A DNA stretch of 64,000 nt from an uncultured Gemmiger sp. (lineage in GTDB: Bacteria > Bacillota > Clostridia > Oscillospirales > Ruminococcaceae), in contig CALXHQ010000024.1 of assembly GCA_944388145.1 (NCBI GenBank), forward strand, positions 117,067 to 181,066, read 5' to 3'. The notes under the pieces were generated by a model. It was not told where the DNA came from, made no database searches, and worked only from the letters and a program-made list of their open reading frames with translations. The position numbers and the translations under genes are program-made. Below are positions 55,032 through 63,656 of the stretch, in pieces. The stretch's first letter is position 1. Every line of letters begins with the position of its first letter.

Positions 55032-56509
55032 GGAACCTCTCCTTCATGTGTTTGGGATGATTCTTGTGTGAGATGATCGGCTAGCGCCGCCTGTGCAAGC
55101 GCTTCAGGGGTGGTATCTTCAGCCACCAGAATGCGGCCATGGTTGGCTGCTGCAGTCGCCGTAACTCTGCCGATGCAAAGCATGGCACGCTTTGGTGGGA
55201 GGGCACCGCCTGCATAGTAGCTGCGCACGCCGCCGGCACTGCCAAAAACCAGGTAGTCAAATGACCGGTCCCGTACTGGTGCATCCGTGACGGTGCGGTA
55301 AAGAACCAAACGGCGCACCGGGATACCGGCGGATTCCAGTGCCTGCTGAGGCACCGGGCTGCACTGTTCCGCCGAGATCAGAAGCACATCCGCTCCCGCA
55401 GCTTTCTTTTTCAAAATCTCACCCAATGCTCGAGTATCATGGACCGGCGGCATCGCATCTGCGTGGATTCCGTGATGGGCCAGGCATTCAGCCGTGCGTG
55501 GGCCGACCGCAGCCATATGCACCGCCGCCAGTTGCCGGATATCCAGATTTGTTTGATAAAAGAGTTTGAAAAAGAGTTCAACGCCGTTGGGGCTGGTAAA
55601 TGTGAGCCAATTCGGCAAGGGGGAAAGTGCCTGTTCCAAACGCTCCGGCAGGCAAAGAAGCTCTGCCCGGCTGCGCTGTGCCACCGCAGTATGAGCTCCA
55701 AGTGATTCAAACAGGCAGCGGCAGCGGGCACGGAATGCAGCAGTTCCAGTCAGACCAATTTGGAGCCCGGCCAGCGGCCCCTGCCCATCCCACAAGTTCA
55801 TCCCGGCGGTCCCCCCCACCAGGATGACGGCAGGGGGCGGCATCCCGGCCGCCAGCCTGGCGATGTCCTTCAACGGCCCGCGGACAGTATATGCGCCGCA
55901 TACAGCAGCAGGCGTGTCCGGCGCTTTTCCGCCCGCCAAAAGCCTGTCAGCCAACCGGCTCAGATTTTGCAGTCCCATCAGAAAAACCAGTGTGCCATCC
56001 AACCGGGCAAGCGCCGGCAGAAAATCCGGCAGGTTGTCTGACGTACCCGCGGTGTGCGCAGTTATAACATGAAAACTGCGGCTGACATTACGGTGTGTAA
56101 CAGGGATGCCGGCGGCAGCTGGCACCGCAATGGCGGAGCTGATGCCGGGAATCTCTGTCACCGGGATACCGGCTGCGCGCAGTGCTTCAACTTCCTCACC
56201 GCCCCGGCCAAACACAAAAGGATCGCCCCCCTTCAGTCGACAGATGGTCTTTCCCTCGCCGGCCAGGCGAATCAGCAGCGTATGAATCTCACCTTGGGCG
56301 ATACTGTGTCGGCCGCTGCGCTTGCCCGCGGCAATGCAGAGGGCATCGGGTCGCACATATTGCAGCAAATCCAGGTCAATCAGAGCGTCGTACACGACGG
56401 CGTCTGCACTGCGCAACGCCCGAAGCCCCCGCAGCGTGATCAAGTCTGCCGGGCCACAACCGGCTCCCACCAGAATCACGCGCCCCGGTCCTGCATCAGG
56501 GTTCATCAT
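55028..56509 (-). CDS. cobA-hemD: uroporphyrinogen-III C-methyltransferase / uroporphyrinogen-III synthase fusion
   Basis: 493 aa. Residues about 1-240 form the SAM-dependent CobA domain (VILVGAGCGPADLITLRG; GGDPFVFGRGGEE; PVTHRNVSRSFHVITAH) that makes precorrin-2 from uroporphyrinogen III. Residues about 250-493 form a HemD domain that makes uroporphyrinogen III (WLTFTSPNGVELFF; VHMAAVGPRTAECL). Such fusions occur in Clostridia. The start is taken at the ATG at 56509 (CAGGAGAG upstream); a TTG at 56515 is also open. It overlaps the next gene by 4 bases. Confidence 0.93.
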   Translation of the reverse strand: MMNPDAGPGRVILVGAGCGPADLITLRGLRALRSADAVVYDALIDLDLLQYVRPDALCIAAGKRSGRHSIAQGEIHTLLIRLAGEGKTICRLKGGDPFVFGRGGEEVEALRAAGIPVTEIPGISSAIAVPAAAGIPVTHRNVSRSFHVITAHTAGTSDNLPDFLPALARLDGTLVFLMGLQNLSRLADRLLAGGKAPDTPAAVCGAYTVRGPLKDIARLAAGMPPPAVILVGGTAGMNLWDGQGPLAGLQIGLTGTAAFRARCRCLFESLGAHTAVAQRSRAELLCLPERLEQALSPLPNWLTFTSPNGVELFFKLFYQTNLDIRQLAAVHMAAVGPRTAECLAHHGIHADAMPPVHDTRALGEILKKKAAGADVLLISAEQCSPVPQQALESAGIPVRRLVLYRTVTDAPVRDRSFDYLVFGSAGGVRSYYAGGALPPKRAMLCIGRVTATAAANHGRILVAEDTTPEALAQAALADHLTQESSQTHEGEVP

Positions 56510-57125
56510 AGGCAAAACTCTCCTGTTGAATCATACATGTACAAATTTCATTTTCTGTCAAAGGCCGGTCCAGCTGCATTGCCAGGTCGAAACAACAACG
56601 CAGAAAGATGGCCCTGGCTTTTCGCTGTGGAATTTGCTCCCTGGCCCGGCTGCGCAATTCGCGCATTTGCAGCAGAATTTCCTCGAAGTGTGCAGACAGG
56701 TTTTCCTCCATGCGGTCGCGCAGCCAAGCCGCCGCAGTTGGGCTGGCGCCGGTGGTGGAGAACCCCGCCACAAGCGGTCCCCGACGAAGTACAGCCGGGA
56801 ACAGTGCTGTGCTTTGCTGCGGGTCTGACGCCGCATTGAAAAAAATCTGCCGTGCTTGGCAGGCTTCGGCCAGCATATGGCCAACACTGGGATCACCGGT
56901 GGCATCTACCACCAGCTGCATACCGTCAATGTCCTTTGCGCAGACGTCCCGGCAGAGCTTGCGGACAGCAAGACCGGTAAAAGCCGGCAGCATTTCCCGG
57001 GCAATCACTGTCACCTCTGCCTCCGCCGCAAGCAAATCATTGGTCTTGCGCAGAGCTGTAGCCCCGCCGCCCGCAACAAGGCAGTGCCTGCCGGCAAACT
57101 CCAGCATAACGGGAAACCACCCCAT
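56496..57125 (-). CDS. precorrin-2 dehydrogenase / sirohydrochlorin ferrochelatase-like
   Basis: 209 aa, Met8/CysG N-terminal type. MLEFAGRHCLVAGGGATALRKTNDLL is the NAD-binding start (residues about 7-32), with STTGASPTAAAWLRD in the sirohaem-synthase central region. It oxidises precorrin-2 to sirohydrochlorin for sirohaem or anaerobic cobalamin. First gene of the operon; it ends overlapping cobA-hemD by 14 bases. Confidence 0.92.
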   Translation of the reverse strand: MGWFPVMLEFAGRHCLVAGGGATALRKTNDLLAAEAEVTVIAREMLPAFTGLAVRKLCRDVCAKDIDGMQLVVDATGDPSVGHMLAEACQARQIFFNAASDPQQSTALFPAVLRRGPLVAGFSTTGASPTAAAWLRDRMEENLSAHFEEILLQMRELRSRAREQIPQRKARAIFLRCCFDLAMQLDRPLTENEICTCMIQQESFAYDEP

Positions 57126-57160
57126 ATGATTGTCATCTTCCCCTTCAGAGATCTGGTGCT

Positions 57161-57190
57161 ATTTTAACACGGAATCCAGTTTCTTGTAAA
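57161..57190 (-). promoter_or_regulatory. promoter of the sirohaem-ABC operon
   Basis: Minus strand: TTTACA (57185-57190), 18-base spacer, TAAAAT (57161-57166), 36 bases before the first ATG. Confidence 0.65.
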
Positions 57191-57229
57191 CAAAGGTCGC
57201 AAATCTCGCTTTGCCTTTGAAATCAGTGC

Positions 57230-57258
57230 TTTTCATTTTGCCCAAAAGCAGGTATAAT
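57230..57258 (+). promoter_or_regulatory. promoter of the hypothetical gene at 57313
   Basis: TTTTCA (57230-57235), 17-base spacer, TATAAT (57253-57258). Confidence 0.65.
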
Positions 57259-57312
57259 CAGAATGTACCATATGGTTCTGTGTTAGGCAGAGCGGCGGAA
57301 AGGGTGAATGCA

Positions 57313-57717
57313 ATGTCCATCACGACAAAGGCAACTGATTTATCAGGTACGCTTTGCGGTCGGCGCTATGAAAAGGAACTGGAATCACACTTTCGGGATT
57401 GCTTGTTGTTCTATCTTGATGGCCGCATCCGATTTGAGCGCTACTGTTATGGAGAAGCTGCCTGTCTGGTTTTCAGTCTCTGGGCCAAAGGGCTTGGCCC
57501 GGACGGGAAGATCCTGTGGGAGCACGAACCGGAATTTGAGACAGATCAGAAGGCGATTCCCCGCGTATTGACCGATATCCAGGAGAACGGCACTGCCCTG
57601 CAATTTGACACAGCACGGAAACGGTATCTTCAAACAGAAGAATTTGCGGAAGATAAACCGAACGGTTATGGCCGCATCAAGGTTTGGCTGCTGCGCCGCA
57701 AGATCAAGCAAAAGTAA
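57313..57717 (+). CDS. uncharacterised protein
   Basis: 134 aa from the ATG at 57313 (AAAGGGTGA upstream); a longer frame to 57211 crosses the promoter. Mixed charged and aromatic sequence, no signal peptide or membrane helix, and no domain I recognise. Repeated F/Y/R in FYLDGRIRFERYCYGEAACLVFSLW suggests a compact soluble fold. It is monocistronic with a good promoter and a terminator, which supports a real gene. Confidence 0.7.
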   Translation: MSITTKATDLSGTLCGRRYEKELESHFRDCLLFYLDGRIRFERYCYGEAACLVFSLWAKGLGPDGKILWEHEPEFETDQKAIPRVLTDIQENGTALQFDTARKRYLQTEEFAEDKPNGYGRIKVWLLRRKIKQK

Positions 57718-57730
57718 AAGATTTCAGGTA

Positions 57731-57769
57731 ACCGCTATGCCGGGCCGCCGGCATGGCGGTGCTTTTTTG
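57731..57769 (+). terminator. terminator after the 57313 gene
   Basis: Stem ACCGC plus ATGCCGG (57731-57743) with CCGGCAT plus GCGGT (57748-57760), then GC and T6. Confidence 0.88.
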
Positions 57770-57810
57770 TCCATACCCAAAAGGTATTTCTTCCCATGGC
57801 CGGGAGGCAT

Positions 57811-57839
57811 TTGCCATTTGCCGCCTGACCCGCTATACT
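57811..57839 (+). promoter_or_regulatory. promoter of the MATE gene
   Basis: TTGCCA (57811-57816), 17-base spacer, TATACT (57834-57839), 52 bases before the start. Confidence 0.65.
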
Positions 57840-57890
57840 GGTATCTGTGACGGCAGATGCCGCCGATTTTTTCTGTGAGGAATTGCAATC

Positions 57891-59243
57891 ATGTCCATTA
57901 CACAACAGATTCACCGCGCCGCCCACAGCGGCCTGATGCGAACGATCTTGTTTTTATCCATCCCCACGATTATAGAACAGATTCTCTCCACCTTGCTGCA
58001 ATACGTGGACACCGCCATGGTTGGCCAGCTGGGGGAGCAGGCAACCGCCGCCGTCAGCACCACAACAACGGTAACCTGGCTGGTAAACAGCATTCCTGGT
58101 GCCATCGGTACAGCAATGATGGTACTGATTTCCCGGGCAGCTGGTGCCGGAGATGATGCTCAAGTGAAAAAGCTGGCGCAGCAGGCGCTGTTGCTGGCGG
58201 TGGCGGCTGGCGCCGCGCTTGAAATAATTTCCATTACGCTTTGCCCTTACATTCCTGTCTGGATGGGAGCTGAAAAAGCCATTCAGGGGGAGGCATCCCG
58301 CTATTTCTTCATTGTAAGTTTGCCGCTGGTATTCCGTTCGGTTAGCTCTGTGCTGGGTTACACGCTGCGTGCCGTGCAGGATACCCGAACTCCCATGATC
58401 ATCAGTGCCGTCTCTAACGGAATGAACGTCGTGCTGAATACCCTGTTCATCTATATTCTGGGGTATGGGGTGGCGGGTGCAGCCATTGCGTCAGCCATTT
58501 CCTACGCAGCCGCTGGCCTGCTCATGTTTTGGTTTTACCGGCGCAATGGACAGCTCAAATGGGCATGGGGCAGTTTTTCGGCGGACCTTCCGCTTTTGCG
58601 GGAGTGTGCTGTGCTGGGCATGCCTGTGCTGGGGGTCAGCCTGGTCTCCTGCCTGGGCTATGTGGTCTTTGCCAGCCTGGTTTCCGGTATGGGAACCACT
58701 ATTTTTGCTGCGCACTCCATCGCCGTAACTGCCGAAACCATCTTCTATGTGCCCGGGTATGGATTACGTTCGGCAGCCTCAACCCTGATCGGCAATGCCC
58801 GCGGGGAACGCAACCCCAACAAATTAAAGGCGGTGGCCAGGCTGAGCGTGGTCTTGACCGTCCTTATTATGATTTTCAGCGGTGCAATCCTTTTTCTCGG
58901 GGCAGGGCCGCTGATGCGCATCTTCACCCCCAGCCAGGCGGTCATCGATCTGGGAGCCGAGATGTTGCGGCTGGTCGCGCTGTCTGAGCCGTTTTTTGGC
59001 CTGATGGTGGTTTTAGAAGGTATTTTTTATGGCCTTGGCCGCACCAGGTATGCGTTCCTTGTGGAGACCATTGGCATGTGGTGCATTCGAATTTTGTTCA
59101 CCTTTCTGTGCGTGCGGGTGTGGGGCCTGGGACTGCGTGCAGTCTGGTACTGCATGATTGCCGATAATATCTGCAAGGCAATTTTATTCGCGCTGCCCTT
59201 TCTGCTCCCATCCAGCCGAGCACGATTGCTGCATCTGGAGTGA
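57891..59243 (+). CDS. MATE family efflux transporter
   Basis: 450 aa with twelve hydrophobic segments in two MatE repeats (starting near residue 20 and 240). ILFLSIPTIIEQILSTLLQYVDTAMVGQLG is the expected first repeat (about 19-48). It exports cationic drugs or metabolites by Na+/H+ antiport. The ATG has GAGGAA about 10 bases upstream. It is tail to tail with yunB. The substrate is unknown. Confidence 0.94.
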   Translation: MSITQQIHRAAHSGLMRTILFLSIPTIIEQILSTLLQYVDTAMVGQLGEQATAAVSTTTTVTWLVNSIPGAIGTAMMVLISRAAGAGDDAQVKKLAQQALLLAVAAGAALEIISITLCPYIPVWMGAEKAIQGEASRYFFIVSLPLVFRSVSSVLGYTLRAVQDTRTPMIISAVSNGMNVVLNTLFIYILGYGVAGAAIASAISYAAAGLLMFWFYRRNGQLKWAWGSFSADLPLLRECAVLGMPVLGVSLVSCLGYVVFASLVSGMGTTIFAAHSIAVTAETIFYVPGYGLRSAASTLIGNARGERNPNKLKAVARLSVVLTVLIMIFSGAILFLGAGPLMRIFTPSQAVIDLGAEMLRLVALSEPFFGLMVVLEGIFYGLGRTRYAFLVETIGMWCIRILFTFLCVRVWGLGLRAVWYCMIADNICKAILFALPFLLPSSRARLLHLE

Positions 59244-59253
59244 TGACAGCCGA

Positions 59254-59991
59254 TCACAGTTCTTCAACCGCCGTTCCATGCGGCCCAAACAACGCCAGAA
59301 CTCCGTCAGCCGCCCGATGGCCTCCCTGCCCGGCGGCTGATTTTTGTATTATGCTTTGGTAGTAGTAACGGGGAGTCTCGCCATCCATCAGCAAATGTAC
59401 GACCGGTACGGTGGTGGTTACTGTCAGGATATGCGTGCTGCCATCCAGAATCATGTTCAGGGAAACACTCAGTGTCAGGTCCACACGGTATTCCACCCGG
59501 TTGATGGCGACCGGTTGGACGGTTTCCCGGATATCCCCCTCCACATATCCCCTGGGCTGTATTGTAAGTGCCCAACTTGGACCAAGATTGTTTAGCAGTG
59601 CGCTGTTCAATAAGCTGCCAAGGGGAATCTGTACCCGCTGCTCAGGAAGATCATCCAGCGCAGCCGATGCCGCTTGGATCAAATAATTTTTCGCCTGGTT
59701 CAAGGCAACAGGGTTACTGGATACGGTGCTGCTGCCGGACGGCTCCGTTTCCATCTGGTAAAGGGCGTCATAACGTTCCGGGTGCGCAGTCAACTCCTGA
59801 GAGATCGCGGCGTTAAGCGCCTGTACGGTCATGGCGCGTGTTTCGTATTCGGCATATTCTTCCAACAGCGGCTGAATGTGCGAATCCAGCGCCGCAGCGG
59901 CACGAAAAACTAGCAGCAAAAGTACGGCAAGCACAAAGAGCAGACGTATCTGCCTTGTCTTGCGCGGGGCGGCGGATAGAGCTCGACGCAT
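59254..59991 (-). CDS. yunB: sporulation protein YunB
   Basis: 245 aa. N-terminal membrane segment (about 16-36) and an extracytoplasmic YunB domain: IPLGSLLNSALLNNLGPSW, with the repeated RVEYRVDLTLSVSLNMIL block. YunB is a sigma-E gene needed for late spore assembly in Bacillus. The ATG at 59991 has GGGGGTGA 4-5 bases upstream. No clear sigma-E promoter is seen in the 140 bases before the mobile element starts, so insertion of the element may have replaced its upstream region. Confidence 0.9.
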   Translation of the reverse strand: MRRALSAAPRKTRQIRLLFVLAVLLLLVFRAAAALDSHIQPLLEEYAEYETRAMTVQALNAAISQELTAHPERYDALYQMETEPSGSSTVSSNPVALNQAKNYLIQAASAALDDLPEQRVQIPLGSLLNSALLNNLGPSWALTIQPRGYVEGDIRETVQPVAINRVEYRVDLTLSVSLNMILDGSTHILTVTTTVPVVHLLMDGETPRYYYQSIIQKSAAGQGGHRAADGVLALFGPHGTAVEEL

Positions 59992-60134
59992 AAGGTCACC
60001 CCCTTCTTGCAAAAGCATCTATGTTCATGCTATGGAAAAACACAAGGAAAAGTTCCGCAATAAATATCCCCCGGCGAATGGTCGTGGGTCATAAGAAAGT
60101 AATATTGCTTTTCGCAGGAACGGCATGGCTTCGG
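59992..60134. other. junction between yunB and the mobile element
   Basis: No supported gene. The left end of the integrative element should lie here, but the crossover cannot be located without the other end or an empty site. A hairpin at 60117-60151 (AGGAACGGCATG-type arms) overlaps the out-of-frame recombinase stop and can serve as its terminator. Confidence 0.5.
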
Positions 60135-60285
60135 TCATGCCGTTTCCTGTTTCATCAGCTCGTCCACGGGGATAAATCCCACAAGGTCATAGGAGATGCG
60201 GATACCCTGCCGCCGTTTGCCGCTGCTCTTGTCCGGTGCTTCAATGTAAATTGCCTTCACAAGCTCCCGCAGAGCGTAAGGGGCA
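60135..60285 (-). pseudogene. out-of-frame C-terminal tail of the serine recombinase
   Basis: One frame away from the recombinase, about 49 codons follow (APYALRELVKAIYIEAPDKS, then SGKRRQGIRISYDLVGFIP and a stop at 60135), which is the usual end of the DUF4368 region of this recombinase family. The annotated frame instead ends after eight unrelated residues at 60257. Loss of one base around 60279-60290 (sequence CTGCCCCTTAC) accounts for it. Confidence 0.8.
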
Positions 60286-61852
60286 GCTCCTGCAAATCCG
60301 CGTACTTGTGTACCCGCTGGATGAACTGCTCCAAGTTTTCAATCTGTCGTTCCTGTACTTCAATATCCTGCTGTAAGGTCTGGATTTCCGCTTTGAGCTG
60401 CGTCTGCTCGTCCTCGTAAGACTGGCTCATCATGGAAAACCGCTCGTCCGAGAGCTTCCCGGCCACATTGTCCTCATAGATGTGGATGAACAGCCGGTCA
60501 AGCTCAACAAGGCGTTTGTCAGCCTGCGCAAGCCGCTTCTTGTTTGCCCGGATGGCTTTCTCGCTGGACAGCCGGAGTTTATGCTCCATCACGGCCCGGA
60601 AGTAGCTTTCGTGCCGGGTCACATAGGAGATAACAGCTTTCATGTGCATCCAGACCAACTCTTCCAGCACCACCGCTCGGATGAAGTGCGCCGAACAGCT
60701 TCCCGTATTGCTGCGGTAGTTGGCGCAAACAAAGTGGTCCTGCCGCTTCTCAAAATAGCTGGTGGTGCAGTACCGCATCTTTGCGCCGCAATCGGCACAG
60801 TAGACCATACCGGAAAACAGGCTGCTCTTGCCGGTTCTCGTCCTGCGGTGGCGCTGTTGGCGGATTTCCTGAACCTTGTCAAAGACTTCCTGCTCGATGA
60901 TTGCCGGGTGGGTGTTGTAGAATACCGCCTGTTTTTCAAGGGGCGTGTCCCGCTGCTTCTTGTCCCAGATAGAGTTGGTGTAGGTCTTGAAATTGACCGT
61001 ACAGCCGGTATATTCCCGGCGCTCCAAAATGTGAACAATGGTGTTGGTGTTCCAGTGATACGGGTCAGCGGTCTCCGGGCTGGGGGTCTTGATGCCTGCC
61101 CTGCGTTTATATGCGGTGGGGTTGAGCGCCTTTTCCTCCTGCAAGACTTTGGCAATCTGCATCGGCCCGCGCCCTTCCATGCAAAGGCGGAAAATGCGCT
61201 TGACCACCTGCGCCGCTACTTCGTCCACAATCCATCTGGTCTTGTCATTCGGGTCTTTGAGATACCCAAACGGGACATTGGTAGTCAGCGGTACGCCGCG
61301 CTCGCCCTTCACCTTCTGCACCGCCCTGATTTTGCGGCTGGTATCTTTTGCAAAAAACTCATTAAACCAGTTTTTGATACCTGCCACATCGTTGTCGGTG
61401 CTGTTGGGGTCGATGGTGTCAAAGTGGTCATTGATGGCGATATACCGCACTCCATATTTCGGAAAGGTGAAGTTGATATACAGCCCGGTCAGCGATGAAT
61501 TTCTACCCAGTCTGGATAGGTCTTTTGTGCAACAGACGGTCACTTTTCCTGCCTCGATTTCGGCCAGCATGGCCTGAAAGCCGGGGCGGTCGTAGTTGGT
61601 GCCGCTATACCCATCGTCCACAAAGAAAGTCGGATTGGGGAAGCGATGCTCTTTTGCGTATTGGAGCAGGATGGCCTTTTGATTCTGGATGGAATTGCTT
61701 TCGCCCTCATTTGCGCCCTCTTGGGAGAGGCGGCAATAGAGTGCCGTGATTTTTTCAGTTGCCCGCTGCATTTCTGCGTCCTCCTTCAATGGGGCAACTG
61801 CCAGTACAGGATTGGCTGCTTTTATTGTACCAAGATTCCGGGCATTTGTCAT
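60257..61852 (-). CDS. large serine recombinase, frameshifted near its C-terminus
   Basis: 531 aa as read. Resolvase N-terminal domain (about 33-185) with the nucleophile Ser43 in YCRLS, DLSRLGRN in the active site and EFFAKDTSRKIRAV; Recombinase domain (about 195-300); zinc ribbon VYCADCGAKMRY...CANYRSNTGSC (about 345-385); coiled coil and DUF4368 start. It integrates and excises the element. The ATG at 61852 overlaps the TnpW stop (ATGA) and has GGAGG 7 bases upstream; a second start at 61771 is also well placed. The natural C-terminus is lost through a frameshift; activity may be impaired. Confidence 0.9.
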   Translation of the reverse strand: MTNARNLGTIKAANPVLAVAPLKEDAEMQRATEKITALYCRLSQEGANEGESNSIQNQKAILLQYAKEHRFPNPTFFVDDGYSGTNYDRPGFQAMLAEIEAGKVTVCCTKDLSRLGRNSSLTGLYINFTFPKYGVRYIAINDHFDTIDPNSTDNDVAGIKNWFNEFFAKDTSRKIRAVQKVKGERGVPLTTNVPFGYLKDPNDKTRWIVDEVAAQVVKRIFRLCMEGRGPMQIAKVLQEEKALNPTAYKRRAGIKTPSPETADPYHWNTNTIVHILERREYTGCTVNFKTYTNSIWDKKQRDTPLEKQAVFYNTHPAIIEQEVFDKVQEIRQQRHRRTRTGKSSLFSGMVYCADCGAKMRYCTTSYFEKRQDHFVCANYRSNTGSCSAHFIRAVVLEELVWMHMKAVISYVTRHESYFRAVMEHKLRLSSEKAIRANKKRLAQADKRLVELDRLFIHIYEDNVAGKLSDERFSMMSQSYEDEQTQLKAEIQTLQQDIEVQERQIENLEQFIQRVHKYADLQELPLTLCGSL

Positions 61853-62151
61853 TCGCTATCCTCCATCTTTTCTGTAAACTTTTCGGCCATGATGCGCTCC
61901 ATCTTCCGGTTCAGCGGTTCCGTGCCGTCATAGCTACCGGTGACGGTGTAAACGGTGCCGCCGATCTCCTTCTGCAAGGTGAATTCCGGCAACCAGAATG
62001 CAGAGAGATTTTTGACATGGATGTGCCCGCCTTCATCGATCCAGAAATTGCGCTTCGGTGGATCAGTGGGATTGGGATTGGAAAAATGGTATTCTTCCGG
62101 AGTATCCTGGTTATTTATGATTTCGGGCTTGATTTTCAATTTACTGTCCAT
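61849..62151 (-). CDS. transposon-encoded TnpW family protein
   Basis: 100 aa. DEGGHIHVKNLSAFWLPEFTLQKEIGGTVYTVTGSYDGTEPL is the core of the TnpW family (residues about 40-80) found next to TnpX-like serine recombinases in Clostridia. AGGAGG is 6 bases upstream of the ATG. Role unknown. It overlaps the recombinase start by 4 bases. Confidence 0.88.
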   Translation of the reverse strand: MDSKLKIKPEIINNQDTPEEYHFSNPNPTDPPKRNFWIDEGGHIHVKNLSAFWLPEFTLQKEIGGTVYTVTGSYDGTEPLNRKMERIMAEKFTEKMEDSE

Positions 62152-62177
62152 AACTGCCTCCTGAAAATGTGTACGAT

Positions 62178-63653
62178 TTAGTGTTCGATTTCCTGTTTTT
62201 TCTGCCGTGTAACGGCGTTTTGGCGCTCTTGCTCATGCTGCACCTGATAGATGCTGTAATGGATGGCCCAGAGCTTTTTTGTGTCGGCGTACAGGGGAGC
62301 TATTTTTTGCTGTAACGCCTGATACTCGGTTTCCAGCTTGGATTTCTCCTTCCGCCACGCATGGATGGGGATTTTCCCGTCCACCCACTGATCTTTCAGC
62401 TTGCGCTCAGCCATGTAAAATGTCCGCAGCACGTTCTCATGCTCTGCCTTGTATTTCTGACGAGATTTCTCAAAGCGGATGGTTTTCAGCTTGTCGGCAA
62501 CGGGTTTGCCCTGCTGGTAGTAGTCCGCCATGCGGAGCAGCTCGTCCAGTTCCTTGATGCGGGCCTGTTTCCCGGATGCGGATTCTTTTAGTGCGTCGAT
62601 CTGCTCCTGCATAGCGTTCAGCAGCGCGTCCAAATCCTCGGTGGTGCGGAGCTGTTTGGATTCCAGATAACCGACGGTTTCTGAAAACTTTTTCAAGTTT
62701 CCGATTTTGGCCTTGCCGCTGTATGCGCCCTTGTTACGGTTGTCGTAGTAAACGGACAGTAGTTCTACCAGTGTAGGCGGTTGGGGCGTGGAAAGCTCGG
62801 CTTTGACATCTTTCAGCCAGCCAATCAGGGATGCGATTTTTTGCTTTGCCTCCCGCAGCATGGCGTTGGTTTTCCTGATCCAGCGGTTGAGATCGCCTTT
62901 ATCGGTGCGAATACCCTTTTGCTCCATCGCTCTGACGGCGGGGCCTTCATGGACGGTGGGTAACTGCTCCACGCCCTGCCGCTCGTAACTGCGGTGGTCG
63001 ATGCGGCAATCCAGCCCATTCTCTGCAAATTTGGTGTTGCACAACTCCGCCCACGCCTGCCGCCAATGCTCCAAGGTGTCGGGGCTGCCCCAGTCGGTAG
63101 TGGGCACAGCGTTGAACACATAGTTTCCAGCTCCGTCCCGGATGCGCTCGCCGTGTTCGTCCAGCACATATTCCCGGCGCTGCTTGCTGCCCCATCGACC
63201 GTCCGGCAAGATGGGCCGGATGGGGCACAGCACATGGAAGTGCGGGTTCTGGATGCCGCCGTCCTCTCTGTCTGGCTGGTGTACGGCGAAATCCACTACC
63301 ATGCCCCGGCCAACAAAGTTCTCCAACAAAAACTGCCTTGCAAGGGCGATGTTCTCCTGCATGGAGAATTCGTTCTGCAAAGCAATGTCAAAACTGTATG
63401 CAAGCTGTGCTTTCTTACCGCGCTCGGCTTTCTCGACGGCGTTCCAGAGGGTTTCTCGGTCTGCATATTCCGGCGGGGCATGGGGCGGCAGCAGGATTTG
63501 AGAGCAGACCACACCGCCTTTGCGGGTGTAGTCACTGTCCTCGCCATAATATTCGCTGTGCAGTTTTTCGCCGGAGCGGTAGGCGGCGGATGCCACAACC
63601 GACTGCCCGGCGCTTCGTTTAATCTGCGTTACATGAAAATGGAACAGTGCGAT
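62178..63653 (-). CDS. MobA/MobL (MOBQ-type) relaxase with non-standard start
   Basis: 491 codons if read from the ATC at 63653; the first standard start is a GTG at 63596 (472 aa). The upstream codons still encode the family N-terminus ALFHFHVTQIKRSAGQSVVA, so the true start is probably at 63653 and the ATG has become ATC. Catalytic region ASAAYRSGEKL (Tyr) and metal-binding HQPD...NPHFHVLCPIRP (HxH) are intact; a long coiled coil follows (about 250-470). It nicks oriT for transfer of the element. The in-frame stop of DUF3847 lies 3 bases before the ATC, so reinitiation is possible. Confidence 0.88.
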   Translation of the reverse strand: MALFHFHVTQIKRSAGQSVVASAAYRSGEKLHSEYYGEDSDYTRKGGVVCSQILLPPHAPPEYADRETLWNAVEKAERGKKAQLAYSFDIALQNEFSMQENIALARQFLLENFVGRGMVVDFAVHQPDREDGGIQNPHFHVLCPIRPILPDGRWGSKQRREYVLDEHGERIRDGAGNYVFNAVPTTDWGSPDTLEHWRQAWAELCNTKFAENGLDCRIDHRSYERQGVEQLPTVHEGPAVRAMEQKGIRTDKGDLNRWIRKTNAMLREAKQKIASLIGWLKDVKAELSTPQPPTLVELLSVYYDNRNKGAYSGKAKIGNLKKFSETVGYLESKQLRTTEDLDALLNAMQEQIDALKESASGKQARIKELDELLRMADYYQQGKPVADKLKTIRFEKSRQKYKAEHENVLRTFYMAERKLKDQWVDGKIPIHAWRKEKSKLETEYQALQQKIAPLYADTKKLWAIHYSIYQVQHEQERQNAVTRQKKQEIEH

Positions 63654-63656
63654 ATA

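Noticed and set aside
60032-60094. Short plus-strand frame MEKHKEKFRNKYPP...
   Set aside because: Twenty codons, no ribosome site, lies in the element junction; no support as a gene.
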